Shown here: positions 62,285 to 64,000 of the stretch, in pieces
Position numbering within the stretch: position 1 is the stretch's first letter
Layout: each line of letters starts with the position of its first letter
Assembly (NCBI RefSeq): GCF_037080055.1
Contig: NZ_JBAOJI010000011.1
Location: 1 to 64,000 of the forward strand
DNA length: 64,000 nt
Source: Halovenus sp037080055
Lineage (GTDB): Archaea > Halobacteriota > Halobacteria > Halobacteriales > Haloarculaceae
Direction of reading: 5' to 3'
Program-made: the position numbers and the translations under genes
The notes under the pieces: model-generated
What the model saw: only the letters and a program-made list of their open reading frames with translations
What the model was told of the DNA's origin: nothing
Databases searched by the model: none

Positions 62285-62672
62285 TTAGCAGTATCTATTA
62301 GCGACCGGTTCCAGTGCCTGAAGAATAATCTCGGACTCAAGCGGTGAGAGTGGAGTTCTCGACTGCAATCCGGTGGTTGACGGACCCCACAACGTACTCG
62401 AGGGCGACAGCAAGTTTGTCGATACCATGGCGCTCAATGTAGACGTCGTCCACCAAGCCAGCTGCTTCGAGGGTTTGGACGTAGTCGTAGGTGGTTCCCT
62501 GCGGTCTCTCGAGTTCGTCGATAATATCGGAGACGTGACCGGACCGTGCTGCATAGACGTGAGCGTACAAGCGAGCGAGTGCCGGCGTTTCGAGGAGGTC
62601 AGCAACCGTCTGGAGCTGCTGAATCGGTGGCCGACCTGACTGAGGGAGTGAATGCGATCTTCCGTGGATGAA
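62285..62672 (-). pseudogene. Decayed haloarchaeal HTH regulator
   Basis: Minus-strand frame with IQQLQTVADLLETPALARLY and HVYAARSGHVSDIIDEL, then PQGTTYDYVQTLEAAGLVD, the winged HTH opening of a haloarchaeal regulator family. It jumps to IERHGIDKLAVALEYVVGSVNHRI and then, in another frame, to SPLESEIILQALEPV, the usual C-terminal motif. Three defects are seen: no ATG or GTG in the first part, an apparent deletion of the region between the HTH and the IERHG motif, and a frameshift near 62350. The family layout is from memory. Confidence 0.6.
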
Positions 62673-63042
62673 TTATAAAGAACTCGTAATATGGGTTCTC
62701 GCATCGGAAGGGGAGGTAGGATAGCACCGGTAACTTTCGAGAGTTCCTTTCTTGCCGGCTTTACCCGGGGAAAGCGTTGGTGTGAGGCGGTTGCAGCATT
62801 CGTGCTTACCCGACTGCAGCCGAGTGTTTCAATCTGGTCGTGATTATCAGAGTAATCACGACCAATCATACTATCCACGGAAATGGCGTATTTGCACGCG
62901 ATAAGAGCCCTTAGCCCGGAATTTGATTCTATAAATTATATAGTGATATACAAAAACTCATAGGCGCAGTATGCAGTTTTACTGAATGATTTACGGTTTA
63001 TGCGATGAATTGATCAGTACAGACTTCAAGTAGCCCGGCGAC
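62673..63042. other. Intergenic region
   Basis: About 370 bases between the HTH relic and the zinc-ribbon gene. A short inverted repeat GTGATTA/TAATCAC lies at about 62838-62861. AT-rich at 62930-63000. No gene was recognised. Confidence 0.35.
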
Positions 63043-63198
63043 CTACTCCGGTATCTCGTATCGACAGAACTCGTTTCCCTCACAGTCCGGACATTCATCG
63101 GTTCCCGGCGATACGTTTGTGCCGCAGTTGCGACATTCGACTACCACTTTTGACCCGCCACCGGGAAGGAGACGAGTGAGGATTGTGCGAACTCCCAT
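63043..63198 (-). CDS. Small zinc-ribbon protein
   Basis: A 51-residue protein starting MGVRTILTRLLPGGG, with two CxxC knuckles: Cys22/Cys25 (CRNC) and Cys36/Cys39 (CPDC). The length, N-terminal amphipathic segment and knuckle spacing match small haloarchaeal zinc-ribbon proteins. Ends in acidic EIPE. Function unknown. Confidence 0.75.
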   Translation of the reverse strand: MGVRTILTRLLPGGGSKVVVECRNCGTNVSPGTDECPDCEGNEFCRYEIPE

Positions 63199-63360
63199 CC
63201 TCTTTCAGGCTACAGGTGACAGCGGATTAACTCTGGTGGACAACTCGTTTCAGCGGAAACCCGGTGCGCTCGAACGAGAATCACGCCGAAATCTTACATT
63301 CGAGGACGCCACAGGAATGAATAGAAGGAATACTGTCACACGCTCCTTCCACCCCTTGGT

Positions 63361-63513
63361 ATGAACGCTGACGACCCGTCTCTCGGTCACTGCCCGGACT
63401 GCGGTAAACGTATCCCCAGAGCATGGCTTCTAGTTGAGTACGAGAAGGACGACGGTACTGAGGGCGTATGGACAGAGTGTCCAGCGTGCGAAGACGTTGT
63501 CGCGCCAGAATGA
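63361..63513 (+). CDS. Small zinc-ribbon protein
   Basis: A 50-residue acidic protein with Cys11/Cys14 (CPDC) and Cys40/Cys43 (CPAC) separated by a two-strand segment (AWLLVEYEKDDGTEGVWTE, given in part). Typical of haloarchaeal small zinc-binding proteins of unknown function. Divergent from the zinc ribbon at 63043. Confidence 0.7.
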   Translation: MNADDPSLGHCPDCGKRIPRAWLLVEYEKDDGTEGVWTECPACEDVVAPE

Positions 63514-63639
63514 GGATCGGCGTTTTACTGTCCCTTTGGGTGTTCGGGTACACAACGGGCCACGAGTTGCTGGCAGCATTCGAGCAAACAGACCCGGTGA
63601 GTTACGTAAGACGGATTCAGAACTTCAGCAGTCGGTGTG

Positions 63640-63828
63640 ATGTTTCTCGGCTCAACGTCACACGACTCCGTCGGGATTCTGATGGATGACCGGAACGCTG
63701 AACGAGCAATCGCTGGCGTCATCGAGAACTCGTACTACGAGGGACGCATTCATGTCATCGATATCTGGACGGCATTCGAATACATGGAGACACAACTCGG
63801 CTGGGAGGGGAACCCGAGAGAACCATAG
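63640..63828 (+). CDS. Small hypothetical protein
   Basis: A 62-residue protein with acidic, plausible haloarchaeal composition (SVGILMDDRNAERAIAGVIE, then a helix ending EYMETQLGWEG). No domain recognised. GTG at 63637 is directly before the chosen ATG. A longer minus-strand frame crosses it and makes the call uncertain. Confidence 0.4.
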   Translation: MFLGSTSHDSVGILMDDRNAERAIAGVIENSYYEGRIHVIDIWTAFEYMETQLGWEGNPREP

Positions 63829-64000
63829 AATTCAGGATCTGGGATCAGTACTGTCTGCGGCATCACCGCAACTGACTGGCAGCCTAATCGCCGGACTACC
63901 TGGGGATTAAACGGATTCTCTGAAACAGCGTAACGAAAGCCCGGCGAGTCCATCTCTACCTTAGCCATCATTTTTGGGGCCTTCAGTACCTCTACTACCT
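63829..64000. other. Right edge of window
   Basis: A minus-strand frame starts at an ATG at 63968 (MAKVEMDSPGFRYAVSENPF) and runs left into the gene at 63640; its first 30 residues look plausible, but the rest lies antisense to that gene. It may be a truncated gene. Nothing else can be said. Confidence 0.3.

Noticed and set aside
1..64000. CRISPR arrays, prophage or a defence system
   Set aside because: No regularly spaced repeats, cas-like, capsid or defence-type genes were seen; the coiled-coil Sph proteins look like Rad50 but have no nuclease partner and belong to a known haloarchaeal family.

Overview
The window looks like the chromosome or a large replicon of a halophilic archaeon (class Halobacteria). 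The proteins are strongly acidic, secreted proteins carry twin-arginine leaders with haloarchaeal lipoboxes or a PGF-type C-terminus, TATA-like boxes sit about 25-30 bases before many start codons with little or no leader, and several genes belong to haloarchaeal families (RdfA, archaea-specific SMC-related protein, small zinc ribbons). The genus cannot be fixed from the sequence. No rRNA, tRNA or CRISPR array was seen.

Layout. 1-3.5 kb: edge of a probable IS6-type transposase, a secreted eight-bladed PQQ-type propeller, two SDR enzymes. 4-12.2 kb: lipoate-protein ligase, CoA-linked phosphotransferase-like protein, iron-ADH-fold protein, MaoC hydratases, MFS transporter, SDR, dihydrolipoyl dehydrogenase. 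12.3-19 kb: acyl-CoA synthetase and a complete Liv-type ABC transporter split into two convergent operons. 19-23.5 kb: aldo/keto reductase, acyl-CoA synthetase, VOC protein, hydrolase/SCP2-like pair. 23.6-31.9 kb: a 2-oxoacid (acetoin-type) dehydrogenase operon interleaved with beta-oxidation enzymes, closed by an IclR regulator. 32-51 kb: two copies of an rdfA-sph-iclR module about 15.5 kb apart enclose a second catabolic block (acyl-CoA dehydrogenase, aldehyde dehydrogenase, MmgE/PrpD, SCP2-like/hydrolase pair, MaoC, CoA transferase, hydrolase, SDR). 51-61 kb: IclR, small zinc protein, then an acetone-carboxylase-like three-subunit operon and two acyl-CoA ligases. 61-64 kb: small haloarchaeal proteins, a decayed HTH regulator, zinc ribbons.

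Together the genes suggest uptake of a small organic acid or amino acid, CoA activation (four AMP-forming ligases and one CoA transferase), beta-oxidation-like chemistry (two acyl-CoA dehydrogenases, enoyl-CoA hydratase, three MaoC proteins, several SDRs), ketone carboxylation, and cleavage by a lipoate-dependent complex whose E1, E2, E3 and lipoate ligase are all present. The natural substrate is not evident; ketones and branched or cyclic acids are inference.

The most unusual structure is the duplicated rdfA-sph-iclR module. One copy keeps sph and iclR but has a frameshifted rdfA relic; the other keeps rdfA and sph but has an iclR relic. In both copies sph is bracketed by the same 23-base quasi-palindrome at exactly the same spacing.
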